A model generated the notes under the pieces. That model did not search any database. It saw nothing but the letters and a program-made list of their open reading frames with translations, and was not told the origin of the DNA. A DNA stretch of 64,000 bases from the NCBI GenBank assembly GCA_934432675.1, contig CAKRYT010000004.1, positions 110,816 to 174,815 of the forward strand, given 5' to 3'. The stretch comes from an uncultured Eubacteriales bacterium. Lineage in GTDB: Bacteria > Bacillota > Clostridia > Oscillospirales > CAG-272. This document shows, piece after piece, positions 26,426 to 35,398 of this stretch (positions within the stretch are counted from its first letter, which is position 1; each line of letters starts with the position of its first letter). Made by a program: the position numbers and the translations under genes.

Positions 26426-27040
26426 TCACGGCGCCGGGCAGAACAGTTTACACGCGCGCTCCGACATGACATACACGTCCCGTTTGGTCCTAAGGGGAGA
26501 AACCGCGCGCACAAAGATGCCCTCATCCAGTCCCAGAATGGCACCGGGCTTGCCGCGGATCAACACAATGGCGATCTCACCGTCCTGCCGCTTCGGTTTG
26601 AGCAGGACCCACTCTTTGCGGGCAGAACCGGTGACGGGGCCGCCGAGCGGATAGTATTGCACCCACCATACCGTCTCATCCTCCCGGCAGGAGATTTCCG
26701 TCCCTTTATTCGCAGAAGCCACCGTTACATACATCGTGTAATTCTGCCCGCCGTGGGTAAAGCGCACCGTCCGGTACCGTTCATTCTCCTCCACGACCCG
26801 CCCGAATTTGCGGTATGCCGCCCAAAACGACATAGTTTCTTCATCCGCGCACTCCATGATATCCTCGACGCGACAGTGCAGTGCCGCGCAGATCCTCGCG
26901 AGCGTATCGGTCGTCACGGTCTCGTTTTTCGCCATTTTGGCAATCACACGGGCGTTAAGCCCGGTCATCCCGGTGAGATCCGTCTTGGTCAGATCGCGGT
27001 CAATGAGCAGCTTCCACAGCCGTGCATAATTCATATACAT
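26426..27040 (-). CDS. Cro/C1-type HTH regulator with extra C-terminal domain
   Basis: A 204-residue protein. Residues 1-65 form an HTH_26-type Cro/C1 domain (LIDRDLTKTDLTGMTGLNARVIAKMAKNETVTTDTLARICAALHCRVEDIME). The C-terminal 130 residues are predicted beta-rich (YTMYVTVASANKGTEISCREDETVWWVQYYPLGG) and unknown to me. ATG 27040 follows AGGAGGG by 6 nt. A palindrome upstream of its promoter suggests self-control. Confidence 0.8.
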   Translation of the reverse strand: MYMNYARLWKLLIDRDLTKTDLTGMTGLNARVIAKMAKNETVTTDTLARICAALHCRVEDIMECADEETMSFWAAYRKFGRVVEENERYRTVRFTHGGQNYTMYVTVASANKGTEISCREDETVWWVQYYPLGGPVTGSARKEWVLLKPKRQDGEIAIVLIRGKPGAILGLDEGIFVRAVSPLRTKRDVYVMSERACKLFCPAP

Positions 27041-27062
27041 ACTATGCCCTCCTGTCAACAAC

Positions 27063-27111
27063 AGTATATCACGGCACGCATTATTTGTCAATAATCTTTA
27101 CAATAGTAAAG
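27063..27111 (-). promoter_or_regulatory. Promoter and palindrome of the Cro/C1-type gene
   Basis: The minus strand reads TTGACA (27091-27086), 17 nt, TATACT (27068-27063). Directly upstream lies CTTTAC-AATA-GTAAAG (27096-27111), a perfect inverted repeat that could be the regulator's binding site. Confidence 0.7.
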
Positions 27112-27372
27112 AAATTATTTATTATCTATGTTTGCAGAAGTGTCTGTGCGACAATGCGCCCTTTCTGCCGCCTGTTTGCGTAGCAAGACAGAGGGACTGT
27201 CGTTTTCCCTCGTGTCTCATCCCCTCTGTCTTTTCTCCCTTTCCAATCCGTCCGCCCCCTCGGCGACAGCCCCTTTTTCTTCCGCCTATTGACCTTCCTG
27301 TCCCCTACTCACCCCGCCGGTTAACCTCTTTCCACCCCTGCGACGATTGATAGCTTTCATTTCGCAAAAAAC

Positions 27373-27402
27373 AGGAGGAGCCCGAAAAACCGGGCTCCTC
27401 CC
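27373..27402 (-). terminator. GGAGGAGCC-type terminator of perR-fprA
   Basis: GGAGGAGCCCG and CGGGCTCCTCC with a 5-nt loop; the minus strand continues with TGTTTTTTG. Confidence 0.88.
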
Positions 27403-27419
27403 TCTCTCCGCCGGAGTAA

Positions 27420-28625
27420 TTATGTGACCGGATCGTTCTTATGGGCGGTCTCCCCGCTCTGTCCGGCATACTCCCGGGTCAGTTCCTTTGCCAGCGCGCC
27501 GATTTGCGCTTTGCTTTCATCGTTCAGTGCAGACGTAATCCTGACGGTCGTATCGGTAAAGGTCAGGTTTTTGCACCCGTCCAGCATGGCACTCATCGTT
27601 TTTGCCGCCTGCGGTGCCCAGGAACCGTTTTCAATCAGACCGACCGTTCGGCTCTTAAACCCGCGTTCGGTTAAATGATGGATAAATTCCTTCATGAACG
27701 GGAATATATCGGCATTGTAGGTCGTGGTAGCGAGAACAATCTTTCCGTAGCGGAAAGCGTCTGCCACGGCTTCTGCCATATCCTCGCGGGCGAGGTCGGT
27801 CACGACAACTTCGGGGCATCCGTTTGCTTTCAATTCCCCGACCAGCAGTTCTACGGCTTTCTTGGTATTCCCGTACACCGAGGTATACGCAATGAAGACC
27901 CCCTCGCTTTCGGCTTCATAGGAGGACCACGTCCGGTACAGACCGAGATAGTAACCGAGGTTTTCCGTCAGCACGGGGCCGTGCAGGGGGCAAATCTTTC
28001 GAATATCCAGGGCGGACGCTTTTTTGAGGAGTGCCTGCACCTGCGCGCCGTATTTCCCGACAATCCCGAAATAGTACCTTCGTGCTTCAGGGACCCAATC
28101 CTCCGGGGCGTCCGACGCGCCGAATTTACCGAACCCGTCCGCCGAAAACAAAACCTTGTCAAAACTGTCGTAGGTCACGATAACCTCCGGCCAATGGACC
28201 ATCGGTGCCGCGAGGAACGTCAACGTGTGCTTTCCGAGCGTCAGCGTGCTGTTTTCCCCGACGACGATCCTTCTGTCCGCGAAGTCCGTCCCGAAAAAGT
28301 TTTTCATCATCTTAAACGCCTTGTCGGATGAAACGATGGTCGCCCCGGGGTACGTGTGCAGGAAATTGACGATGTTGGCACTGTGATCCGGCTCCATATG
28401 CTGGACGATCAGATAGTCCGGATTCCTGCCGCCGAGCGCCGCCGAAAGATGATCCAGCCACTCGCGAGTGAAGTTTTTATCCACCGTGTCCATCACGGCA
28501 ACCTTTTCGTCAAGGATCACGTAGGAATTGTACGCCATCCCGTTCGGCACTTTGTACTGCCCCTCGAACAGATCGATTCGGCGATCGTTCACCCCGACGT
28601 AAATCAAGTCGTTTGTTATGTTCAT
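27420..28625 (-). CDS. fprA: Flavodiiron protein (FprA-type O2/NO reductase)
   Basis: A 401-residue A-type flavodiiron protein that reduces O2 to water (or NO) in anaerobes using electrons from rubredoxin. The N-terminal metallo-beta-lactamase-like domain has the diiron ligands HMEPDHSANI (about residues 80-89), an AAPMVHWPEV histidine and a late CPLHGPVL. The flavodoxin domain starts near residue 250 with the FMN loop YTSVYGNTKKAVE. The ATG at 28625 follows GGAG. It lies 33 nt downstream of a PerR-like gene, so peroxide- or metal-responsive control is likely. Confidence 0.95.
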   Translation of the reverse strand: MNITNDLIYVGVNDRRIDLFEGQYKVPNGMAYNSYVILDEKVAVMDTVDKNFTREWLDHLSAALGGRNPDYLIVQHMEPDHSANIVNFLHTYPGATIVSSDKAFKMMKNFFGTDFADRRIVVGENSTLTLGKHTLTFLAAPMVHWPEVIVTYDSFDKVLFSADGFGKFGASDAPEDWVPEARRYYFGIVGKYGAQVQALLKKASALDIRKICPLHGPVLTENLGYYLGLYRTWSSYEAESEGVFIAYTSVYGNTKKAVELLVGELKANGCPEVVVTDLAREDMAEAVADAFRYGKIVLATTTYNADIFPFMKEFIHHLTERGFKSRTVGLIENGSWAPQAAKTMSAMLDGCKNLTFTDTTVRITSALNDESKAQIGALAKELTREYAGQSGETAHKNDPVT

Positions 28626-28658
28626 CTTCTTGTTTCTCCTCTTTAATATAAGCAGATT

Positions 28659-29048
28659 TCAAACGTTTTTCTTCTGACAGCCCGGACATACACCCGTGAA
28701 CATCACGTCATGCCGGATGAATTGCATTCCGTGACTGTCTTTGATTTTGTCCATCAGATCCGGAACCGGCTCCATATCCACGTCAAACAGTTTTTTGCAC
28801 ACCGTGCATTTTACGTGGTAATGCTCCGTTACCGTGAAATCGAACCGATCCGCTTCTCCCGGCACCTCAATTTTCCGGATTTTCCCCTCCTCGGCGAGGA
28901 CGTTCAGATTGCGGTAGACCGTTCCGCGCCCGACGGTGGGGAAATCCGTTCGGACCTCGCTGTAAACCTCGTCCGCGGTCACGTGGGTATGTAACCGGCG
29001 CACGGCTTTCAGAACGATCTCGCGCTGTACGGTATTCCTTCTTTCCAT
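28659..29048 (-). CDS. perR: Fur-family regulator, PerR-like
   Basis: A 129-residue Fur-superfamily repressor. The winged helix covers HVTADEVYSEVRTDFPTVGRGTVYRNLNVLAEEGKI. The regulatory metal site region is HYHVKCTVCKKLFDV, and the structural zinc cysteines appear as CTVC and CPGC. I call it PerR rather than Fur because of its operon with a flavodiiron protein. ATG 29048 was chosen for GGAG 6 nt upstream. A Fur/Per-like box overlaps its promoter. Confidence 0.88.
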   Translation of the reverse strand: MERRNTVQREIVLKAVRRLHTHVTADEVYSEVRTDFPTVGRGTVYRNLNVLAEEGKIRKIEVPGEADRFDFTVTEHYHVKCTVCKKLFDVDMEPVPDLMDKIKDSHGMQFIRHDVMFTGVCPGCQKKNV

Positions 29049-29069
29049 AAACGCTCCGTTAATAGGATT

Positions 29070-29112
29070 GATAATCATTTGTTATTATATCTCATTAATG
29101 ACGTTCTGTAAA
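29070..29112 (-). promoter_or_regulatory. perR-fprA promoter with Fur/Per-like box
   Basis: The minus strand reads TTTACA (29112-29107), 17 nt, TATAAT (29089-29084). GATAATCATTTGTTATTATATC-like sequence (29070-29091), close to a Fur/PerR box, covers the -10 element, so the operon is probably autoregulated. Confidence 0.75.
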
Positions 29113-29270
29113 GTACCCCGTCATGTTTTCGGAAAACCATTGCTGAAAAAAGGGAGGCTGCTTGCCGTCGCGTGGCCCCCCGCCTTCTCCCCGGCATCCG
29201 GTGCAAAACGGCTTTCCGTACGCCGATTGTCTATACAACCATTGGTTGGGAAAGTTCAAAAAAGGGGTGT

Positions 29271-29300
29271 TTGACAGTGACGGCATCCTCCTGTTATAGT
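29271..29300 (+). promoter_or_regulatory. Promoter of the XRE/TPR-like gene
   Basis: TTGACA (29271-29276), 18 nt, TATAGT (29295-29300). Confidence 0.7.
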
Positions 29301-29350
29301 AAAATCGGATCGGCCGTCCGAAAACGATACGTACGCAAAGGAGACTATTT

Positions 29351-30436
29351 ATGAATCTGGGAAACAAGATCCGCGAGCTCAGAAAACAGAAAAATCTGAC
29401 GCAGGAGCAACTCGCGGCCACTCTGAACATTTCGTCGCAGGCGGTTTCCAAGTGGGAAATGGGAGCGTCCTATCCCGATATGACGATAATCCCCGTCCTT
29501 GCGGGGCTCTTCAACGTGTCGCTTGATGAACTCTTTGACTTCAACGTCAAGGAGATCGACCGGGAGATCGAGCGGATCGTCGCGAACTCCGACAAGTATT
29601 TTTGGGACAACTTTGAAAAGGCAGAGAGCATTCTCCTCGACGGCCTGCAACAGTACCCGGCGGCAGTCAGACTCAAAACGGAACTGCTGAATCTGTACGC
29701 CTATCACCCCGACCGGGTAGACGACCTGCCCGCCAAAGCATCCGAACTTTACAGTCAGATCGTCGGCGCGTCACAGGACGTCTTCTGTACCTGCCGTTCA
29801 AAAGAAAACATGATTCTCATTTTGCGGTATCTGGAAAAGGAGCGGGGGGAGTGTCACTATGACGAGATCAAAAGTATCATTGATTCCCTGCCCCATATCT
29901 ACCCCTACATGATACCGGATAGGATGCGCCTTTCCGCCTTGTATATCAAGGGGGCGGACGGCATGCGTGAAGCGATTGACCTGCAAAATATCGAGTGGCA
30001 GGAGTTCTTTATCGCTTGTTGTCAGGTGGGCAACCGCTATTTCGACGAGGGGAACTACGAGGAGGCGATGAACTCTTTTCGGGCGAGCGTTGACGTGATC
30101 GAGCGTTTCATGTACCCCGGGAAACAGGGTTACGGTGCCTACCCGATCGGCGGGACGCACGCCAACCATGCCATCACACTCTTACAGATCGCCGCCTGTA
30201 TGATCCGTCTCGGCAAAACGGACGGGACGGATGCCGTTCTCGCGAAAGCCGAACACGTCTATTTCGATGCCTACGACGGTATGAAACTTCACGATTTCGT
30301 GCAGACGTTCCGTAAAATGATTTCGTATTATACGGAACAGTACGAACGACTGGGGCTTTCCGCATACCGTCCGCTCGATCTGACCGCATACGAAAAACGG
30401 GTCGAGGCGTACCGAATGCAAAACCCGACGACCTGA
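29351..30436 (+). CDS. XRE regulator with helical C-terminal domain
   Basis: A 361-residue protein. The HTH_3 domain (residues 4-60: LGNKIRELRKQKNLTQEQLAATLNISSQAVSKWEMGASYPD) is followed by about 290 residues that look alpha-helical and TPR-like (EKAESILLDGLQQYPAAVRLKTELLNLYAYHPD). This class is common in Clostridia and usually senses an unknown peptide or metabolite. GGAGAC precedes the ATG. It stands alone with its own promoter and terminator. Confidence 0.88.
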   Translation: MNLGNKIRELRKQKNLTQEQLAATLNISSQAVSKWEMGASYPDMTIIPVLAGLFNVSLDELFDFNVKEIDREIERIVANSDKYFWDNFEKAESILLDGLQQYPAAVRLKTELLNLYAYHPDRVDDLPAKASELYSQIVGASQDVFCTCRSKENMILILRYLEKERGECHYDEIKSIIDSLPHIYPYMIPDRMRLSALYIKGADGMREAIDLQNIEWQEFFIACCQVGNRYFDEGNYEEAMNSFRASVDVIERFMYPGKQGYGAYPIGGTHANHAITLLQIAACMIRLGKTDGTDAVLAKAEHVYFDAYDGMKLHDFVQTFRKMISYYTEQYERLGLSAYRPLDLTAYEKRVEAYRMQNPTT

Positions 30437-30542
30437 CGGATCCCGACCGTACCGCGCGGGTCCCCCGGGGCGGTGCCCCCCGGGACCCCTGCATCCGGCC
30501 CGCACACGGCATCGCCGCAACCACCGGACGATACCGAACGAA

Positions 30543-30572
30543 AACACCCGTTTGCCGCGGCAAACGGGTGTT
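30543..30572 (+). terminator. Terminator after the XRE/TPR-like gene
   Basis: AACACCCGTTTGCC and GGCAAACGGGTGTT form a 14-bp stem. The T-run is short, so efficiency is uncertain. Confidence 0.65.
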
Positions 30573-30603
30573 CCCTAAATTGCGACGGCATAAACCGCCC
30601 CGA

Positions 30604-30702
30604 GCTCCCCGCTTGGGGCAGCTCATTCGTAAAAAACACCCCACCGGGGTGTTTTTTACTTCGTTACCCAACGAGCTACGCTCGTCGGTCTCATAACCCG
30701 AA
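30604..30702. repeat. 99-bp direct repeat, left copy
   Basis: Identical base for base to 34771-34869. It includes a strong hairpin (AAAAAACACCCC...GGGGTGTTTTTT, 30631-30657) and, to its right, a stretch resembling the anticodon arm of the initiator tRNA on the plus strand (CTCGTCGGTCTCATAACCCG). Both copies are followed by a second hairpin of the AAGCACCC...GGGGTGCTT type. The two copies bracket the HD/YwgA/IS3 block. Confidence 0.9.
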
Positions 30703-30729
30703 GACCGTTTGTACAGTCCCTCTTTGACC

Positions 30730-30760
30730 AAAAAAAGCACCCACAAGGGGTGCTTTTTTT
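30730..30760. terminator. Bidirectional terminator at the left edge of the AT-rich block
   Basis: AAAAAAAGCACCC and GGGTGCTTTTTTT form the stem. It matches the hairpin next to the initiator tRNA at 34902-34931. Confidence 0.8.
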
Positions 30761-31033
30761 GTGTCGCGCCGCTAAAAAAGATATCACTGTTTTTTCTTGA
30801 AATTAAGGGAAAAGGCAAGCACTGATATTCAAAAGGTGCGTCGAGTCAGCACTTGCTTTTATTTTCCTGCCATATATTTCACTGCGAACCCACCAAAGAT
30901 GCCCTTAAAATTCTGGTCGATGCATAAAGATGTTCAACCACCTAATCAACGATACTTCCAACCCACTCGTTTGATTGGATTTTTTTAATTTGAATATCTA
31001 CCGGTACTTGCAAAAGAAGTCGGATGTTGTATG

Positions 31034-32572
31034 TTAGCTTTGCCGTGCTTTTGATAAAATTACCTTTTTTAATTCCTCACCTTTTTCTTCACCAATATCC
31101 CCGATAACAAAAATATCAATCGTGTTTGAAGTGAAATCTACCATCTTATTGATCAGCGATTTGTTGTCAGAAGCAAGAAATGATATTCTTCCTTCTTTGT
31201 CGATAATGCGAATAGCGCCTCGAATATCATCGGGAAATTTATCCAAAGAACAATCTTCCGCCCTCAAATGAGATGGAATTGATTCCAAATTCACTTTTGA
31301 CTCAACAAATCCAATATATGCAGGATTTATTCCGATTTCTTCGGCCAGTTTATCATGCATGTTTTGTATTAACCATTTTACTAACAAATATACCGAATCG
31401 TTGACGGGGTTGGCCATAGAATTAGCTGCTGCCTTCGGAATAATATCAGTCATCGTAAGCACATGCGTTGGCTTTTTTCTTTGACTTAAACATTCCCACA
31501 GGGCCACTATATATGGGTCTTCTGATTTTTCGCAGTAGTTTCGTATTGTTTCCCACATGTAGTCATCTGTATACTGGTAAAAATCGTCTTTTCCAATCAA
31601 GCCAACAATATCATCGTATGTCTGATAGGGTGTCGTCGCTGCGGTCAAAACTTTATATTCCAATGCTTTCGCTATTGCTTCAAATGCTGATGAGGTTTTG
31701 TGCTGCACCACTTGTGAATAATGGAAATATCTTGCCATCAAAAAATGCTCAATAGCGTGTTGACCTCGTATATCAAAAACTACAAGATCTATTGCCTCTT
31801 CTGTTCCATTATCTCTTTGAAGAACACAGTTTTTAATTCTTAACTGACGAAGAATATATTCCAATTCAACATTTCCAAAAGACACTCCCGCTTGCTTGGA
31901 GTCTCTAAGCAAGTAGTCTAGTCTGTCTGCATCTAAACTTGAATGTAATAACTGTGCATATACAGGTTTAGCTTGGGTATCGCCAATGATTATCTGCCCG
32001 ATTTCTTCAGGTGATACGCCTATGCTTTTCAAAATTTCGACGATCTCTGGATCCTTTTGGACGACCTCAGCGCCCATATGTTCGTGGTCTTTCGCTTTTC
32101 GTTTTTTGAAATTTGCAATATCACACAAAAGGGATGTGTTGTCGTCAGCAGAAGCGTCGAGCCCCTCAACCATTTTGTCTGTTGTTTTTATATTGTCAAT
32201 ATAACTATAAACGCACTCACTCAGATGTGAGAAAGGGAAATGACCTACATCATGCAATAGTGCTGCAATACGAACCTTACGCACATCTTCTATAGTAAAA
32301 TGTATAGTAGAGCCCTCGTTTTGACCATACTGCCGATAAAGATGCTCACACATTTTACCCATGATGCAAAGGACGCCTAACGAATGTACGAATCTTGAAT
32401 GTTCTCCACTCGGAAAAACATATGAGGCGAACCCCATTTGTCTGATTCGCCTCAACCTTTGCATAGCTCTAGTATCAAGTAGTTGTACTTCTGTCTTGGA
32501 AAGATTAATGCATCCGTATATTGGATCATTTATTATTTTATAATTGAATTCAGCCGCATACGAATCTTGCAT
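31034..32572 (-). CDS. HD superfamily phosphohydrolase (YwfO/dGTPase-like)
   Basis: A 512-residue cytoplasmic HD protein of the COG1078 type, related to SAMHD1 and bacterial dGTPases. Metal ligands: H in EHSRFVHSLG (about residue 62), HD in AALLHDVGHFPFSH (about 105-116), and D in HSSLDADRLDYLLRDS (about 215). The C-terminal 150 residues are AT-rich-coded and unfamiliar. Known relatives hydrolyse dNTPs. It lies 12 nt downstream of a YwgA-like gene; the same pair (ywgA, ywfO) is adjacent in Bacillus subtilis. Here it sits in a low-GC block beside an IS3 element, which suggests horizontal acquisition. Confidence 0.9.
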   Translation of the reverse strand: MQDSYAAEFNYKIINDPIYGCINLSKTEVQLLDTRAMQRLRRIRQMGFASYVFPSGEHSRFVHSLGVLCIMGKMCEHLYRQYGQNEGSTIHFTIEDVRKVRIAALLHDVGHFPFSHLSECVYSYIDNIKTTDKMVEGLDASADDNTSLLCDIANFKKRKAKDHEHMGAEVVQKDPEIVEILKSIGVSPEEIGQIIIGDTQAKPVYAQLLHSSLDADRLDYLLRDSKQAGVSFGNVELEYILRQLRIKNCVLQRDNGTEEAIDLVVFDIRGQHAIEHFLMARYFHYSQVVQHKTSSAFEAIAKALEYKVLTAATTPYQTYDDIVGLIGKDDFYQYTDDYMWETIRNYCEKSEDPYIVALWECLSQRKKPTHVLTMTDIIPKAAANSMANPVNDSVYLLVKWLIQNMHDKLAEEIGINPAYIGFVESKVNLESIPSHLRAEDCSLDKFPDDIRGAIRIIDKEGRISFLASDNKSLINKMVDFTSNTIDIFVIGDIGEEKGEELKKVILSKARQS

Positions 32573-32584
32573 CTTAGTGCCTCC

Positions 32585-33067
32585 TTATGCAGCGGCTATG
32601 AAATTAACATAGGTTAAATAACCCGTCTTGGTTTGCTGCTCTGTAAATTGAGGCTTGGTAGCATGAATTTTTTCTATAATTTTTTCTTCAGTATTGTATC
32701 CACGTTTGTACCAATAGGCAATTGAGGCAATCAGCTCATACCATTGTACCACACCAATCGACAATTTCTGCTCATCAATAGCGTTTTCCAATGAGTTTAC
32801 TTTTTTAATCATTGAGGCATAAGGCTCTCTAAGTGACTGATTTTCGATCGAAGTATCTCCTTCGGGAATAATTTGATACGCTACCGCCGTAAGATCAGTT
32901 GAATACGGACCATGAATATACCAACTATATCCATACCCCAAGGGCAACCCAATATCCTGTGCCAAATACACCTTTTTTTGCAAAAGAATTCTATCGTTAA
33001 TTGTTTCTAGAGTAAAGCAATTTAAATCTCTAATTGCAATAGCTGTTGCTATATGTGAATTGTTCAT
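32585..33067 (-). CDS. YwgA-like protein, partner of the HD phosphohydrolase
   Basis: A 160-residue helical protein. The stretch RILLQKKVYLAQDIGLPLGYGYSWYIHGPYSTDL (residues 28-61) is characteristic of YwgA-like and DUF4065-type (Panacea/SocA) proteins. The latter often act as antitoxin or proteolysis adaptors. It is followed 12 nt later by the HD gene. No molecular function is known for YwgA. I think the two proteins act together. Confidence 0.75.
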   Translation of the reverse strand: MNNSHIATAIAIRDLNCFTLETINDRILLQKKVYLAQDIGLPLGYGYSWYIHGPYSTDLTAVAYQIIPEGDTSIENQSLREPYASMIKKVNSLENAIDEQKLSIGVVQWYELIASIAYWYKRGYNTEEKIIEKIHATKPQFTEQQTKTGYLTYVNFIAAA

Positions 33068-33464
33068 AATCGCATCTCCAAGTATTATTTGTACATATAA
33101 CTCTCAAAATACAATATTTTTAGGAATGTGTAGTTTGTACTCTTGCTTTGACCTACTTTCTGTTCTCAAGTGAAATTCGACCAACAATTGTATACCAACA
33201 TAATATGGAGAAACTAAAACGGCGCTACCGTATCGGCACTATTAATTCATTGCTACCATGAGTGTTCTCCTTGGATGTGTTACTACACCAGGCATTCCTT
33301 TGTACAAATCGTTTGCTGCCTCAAATTCTGCAATGCTATAAACATTATATAATACATACTTATTATACCTTGTTTTTCTCTGTATTTCAATAGGCTTTTT
33401 CAAAAATCTGCTTAAGCATGTGTTATAATATTATTTTATTAACACCTACTTTGAGGAGGTCAAA
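33068..33464. other. 397-base AT-rich intergenic stretch
   Basis: Separates the divergent YwgA-like gene and the IS3 transposase. It must contain both promoters and the left end of the insertion sequence, but I could not define the IS terminal repeat. Confidence 0.5.
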
Positions 33465-34601
33465 ATGTCACCCAAAATCTACACGCAAGAATTCAAAGAT
33501 GCTGTTGTGAAGTACTACGAACGCAATCACACAATACAAGAAACGAAAGAGCACTTCAATGTTTCGGAATCGTCCCTGTTTGCATGGAAAAAGGAATATG
33601 ATGAGAGCCACCATCTCAGTGTCGGAGGTCAGCGCACTACATCCAACTACATGCAAAAGCAACGGCACTTGCTCAAAACGGAACAAATGCTTGAGGTTCT
33701 GAGAAGTGCATCTTGCGGCGTCAATTCGTCAATTGATGAAAAAATGAAAGCGATTGACGAGCTTGATGGAAAATACTCTGTTCGGGTGTTATGTGAAGCA
33801 CTGAACCTGTCGCGTGGAACTAATTATAACCGAAAGCGCCGTGAAAATACCATTACATCCTATGAAATCGGTGATGCCGAGATTAAGCCGTTGATTGAGA
33901 AAATTTTCATGGACAGCAAAAAGAGATTCGGAAGAAAGCCGATTCGCCATAAGCTATCGGAAATCGGCTATCAGGTCAGTGAAAAACGAGTCTGTCGCCT
34001 GATGCAGAAAATGGGACTTGAAGTGGAAAAGCCGCAATTCTATGCAGAACACAAAAAGCCGATCCCGCGGCTGTATCTGAAAAATTATCTTTACCGGAAC
34101 TTTGACCAACCTGCTCCGAACCTTGTATGGATAACAGACATTACTTATGTCAAGGTTGCAGAATCATTTTGCTACATCTGTGTGTATATCGACTTGTTTT
34201 CCCGCATGGTGTTGTCATACGGCATTTCCGATACCATTGACTCGACGCTTACTATGAAAACCTTTGATGGTGCTTTTCAGAAGCGCGGTTATCCGAAAGG
34301 GCTGATGGTACATAGCGACCAGGGAGCGCAGTATACATCCCATGTTTTCCGTTCTTACATGAAAAAGAAAAAAGTCCGGCAGTCATTCTCGACTCCGGGA
34401 ACCCCCTATGACAATTCGGTATGCGAATCATTTTTTCATGTTCTGAAAAACGAAGCAATATACCGATATCTCTATCAAACGCCGCTCGAATTGGAAGCAG
34501 TCGTCAAAGAATACATTCATTTTTTCAATGAAGAGCGTCCGCACAGAAAATTGGACATGAAAACTCCGCTTCAATTTGAAACGGAGTCTGAAAACATGTA
34601 G
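33465..34601 (+). mobile_element. IS3-family insertion sequence (transposase ORF)
   Basis: A single 378-codon frame encodes a complete transposase: an N-terminal HTH (IYTQEFKDAVVKYYERNHTIQETKEHFNVSESSLFAWKKEY), an HTH_21 region (KRFGRKPIRHKLSEIG), and an rve integrase core. The catalytic DDE residues are visible as ITDITYV, MVHSDQGAQYTS and CESFFHVLKNE. IS3 elements usually need a -1 frameshift between orfA and orfB; here the two are fused in frame. Coordinates are those of the gene. A stem-loop (GTCCCAACT and AGTTGGGAC, 34613-34662) follows and may contain the right end. It appears intact. Confidence 0.9.
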
Positions 34602-34612
34602 GCATATAAACG

Positions 34613-34662
34613 AAAGTCCCAACTGCCGACTCCGTATTATGGTGGTCGGAAAGTTGGGACCT
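34613..34662. repeat. Inverted repeat at the right side of the IS3 element
   Basis: GTCCCAACT, one mismatch, CCGAC pairs with GTCGG, 2 nt, AGTTGGGAC. It is either a transcription stop or the IS right end; no matching left end was found. Confidence 0.5.
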
Positions 34663-34668
34663 GTTCAA

Positions 34669-34711
34669 TGGTTGCGGAGGCGGGATTTGAACCACACGAC
34701 CTTCGGGTTAT
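34669..34711 (-). pseudogene. 43-nt 3' fragment of the initiator tRNA
   Basis: Identical to 34932-34974, the CCA end through part of the anticodon loop of tRNA-fMet. It breaks off at CGGGTTAT and continues into unrelated sequence. It abuts the IS3 right flank. Confidence 0.85.
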
Positions 34712-34770
34712 CGCTCCGCGCCGGCTACCGTCGCGTGGTCGCCCGGCTCGGTCGCCGGCTCCCTCCCCGC

Positions 34771-34869
34771 GCTCCCCGCTTGGGGCAGCTCATTCGTAAA
34801 AAACACCCCACCGGGGTGTTTTTTACTTCGTTACCCAACGAGCTACGCTCGTCGGTCTCATAACCCGAA
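34771..34869. repeat. 99-bp direct repeat, right copy
   Basis: Identical to 30604-30702; includes the AAAAAACACCCC hairpin. It lies between the tRNA-fMet fragment and the intact tRNA-fMet gene. Confidence 0.9.
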
Positions 34870-34901
34870 AACTGTATGTACAGTCCCTCTGTGACCAAAA
34901 A

Positions 34902-34931
34902 GAAAAGCACCCACAAGGGGTGCTTTTCTTT
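34902..34931 (-). terminator. Terminator of tRNA-fMet
   Basis: AAAAGCACCC and GGGTGCTTTT hairpin directly after the CCA end on the minus strand. Confidence 0.8.
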
Positions 34932-35009
<78 letters not shown>

Positions 35010-35038
35010 ATAGGAGCCTTTCTCTTAAAGGCTAATAT

Positions 35039-35067
35039 AGGATACCACGCAAAAGCGCGTTTGTCAA
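35039..35067 (-). promoter_or_regulatory. tRNA-fMet promoter
   Basis: The minus strand reads TTGACA (35067-35062), 17 nt, TATCCT (35044-35039). Confidence 0.82.
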
Positions 35068-35364
35068 GCATTATTTTCAATTTTCTCCCGACACTTTACA
35101 GTATATGCAACCGGACGGCAAATGATACACGCCGTCCACGCGGTCAATTCCCGACGACGAGGGAACGTTCTCACGCAGTTCACCAATGTTCCTTGACCCG
35201 GAGCAAGCTTCATGGTCTGTCATCAAAGTAGAAAGCAAAAATGCGAGGAAAACCGTATAACCCTCGGGGAAGTCGAAAAAATCGGCGTAAGTGAAGACTC
35301 ACTCCGTTAAGATGATCGTGTCGGGATGATCCCGCCCGGGGTCATCCGTTTACCCCGTATATGC
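35068..35364. other. 297-base intergenic stretch
   Basis: No gene recognised. A hairpin GGATGATCCC-GCCC-GGGGTCATCC near 35326-35350 is the only structure that stands out. Confidence 0.4.
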
Positions 35365-35393
35365 AAAGAGGAGCCGAAAAATCGGCTCCTCTT
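35365..35393. terminator. GGAGGAGCC-type terminator of the GGDEF gene
   Basis: AAAGAGGAGCCGA and TCGGCTCCTCTTT with a short loop; the minus strand continues with GCATATACG, the plus with TGTTATT. Confidence 0.75.
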
Positions 35394-35398
35394 TGTTA

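Larger units (their letters stand above)
27041..27419. other. 379-base intergenic stretch
   Basis: Holds the Cro/C1-type gene promoter on the left and the fprA terminator on the right. The pyrimidine-rich middle (27150-27350) shows no gene. Confidence 0.5.
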
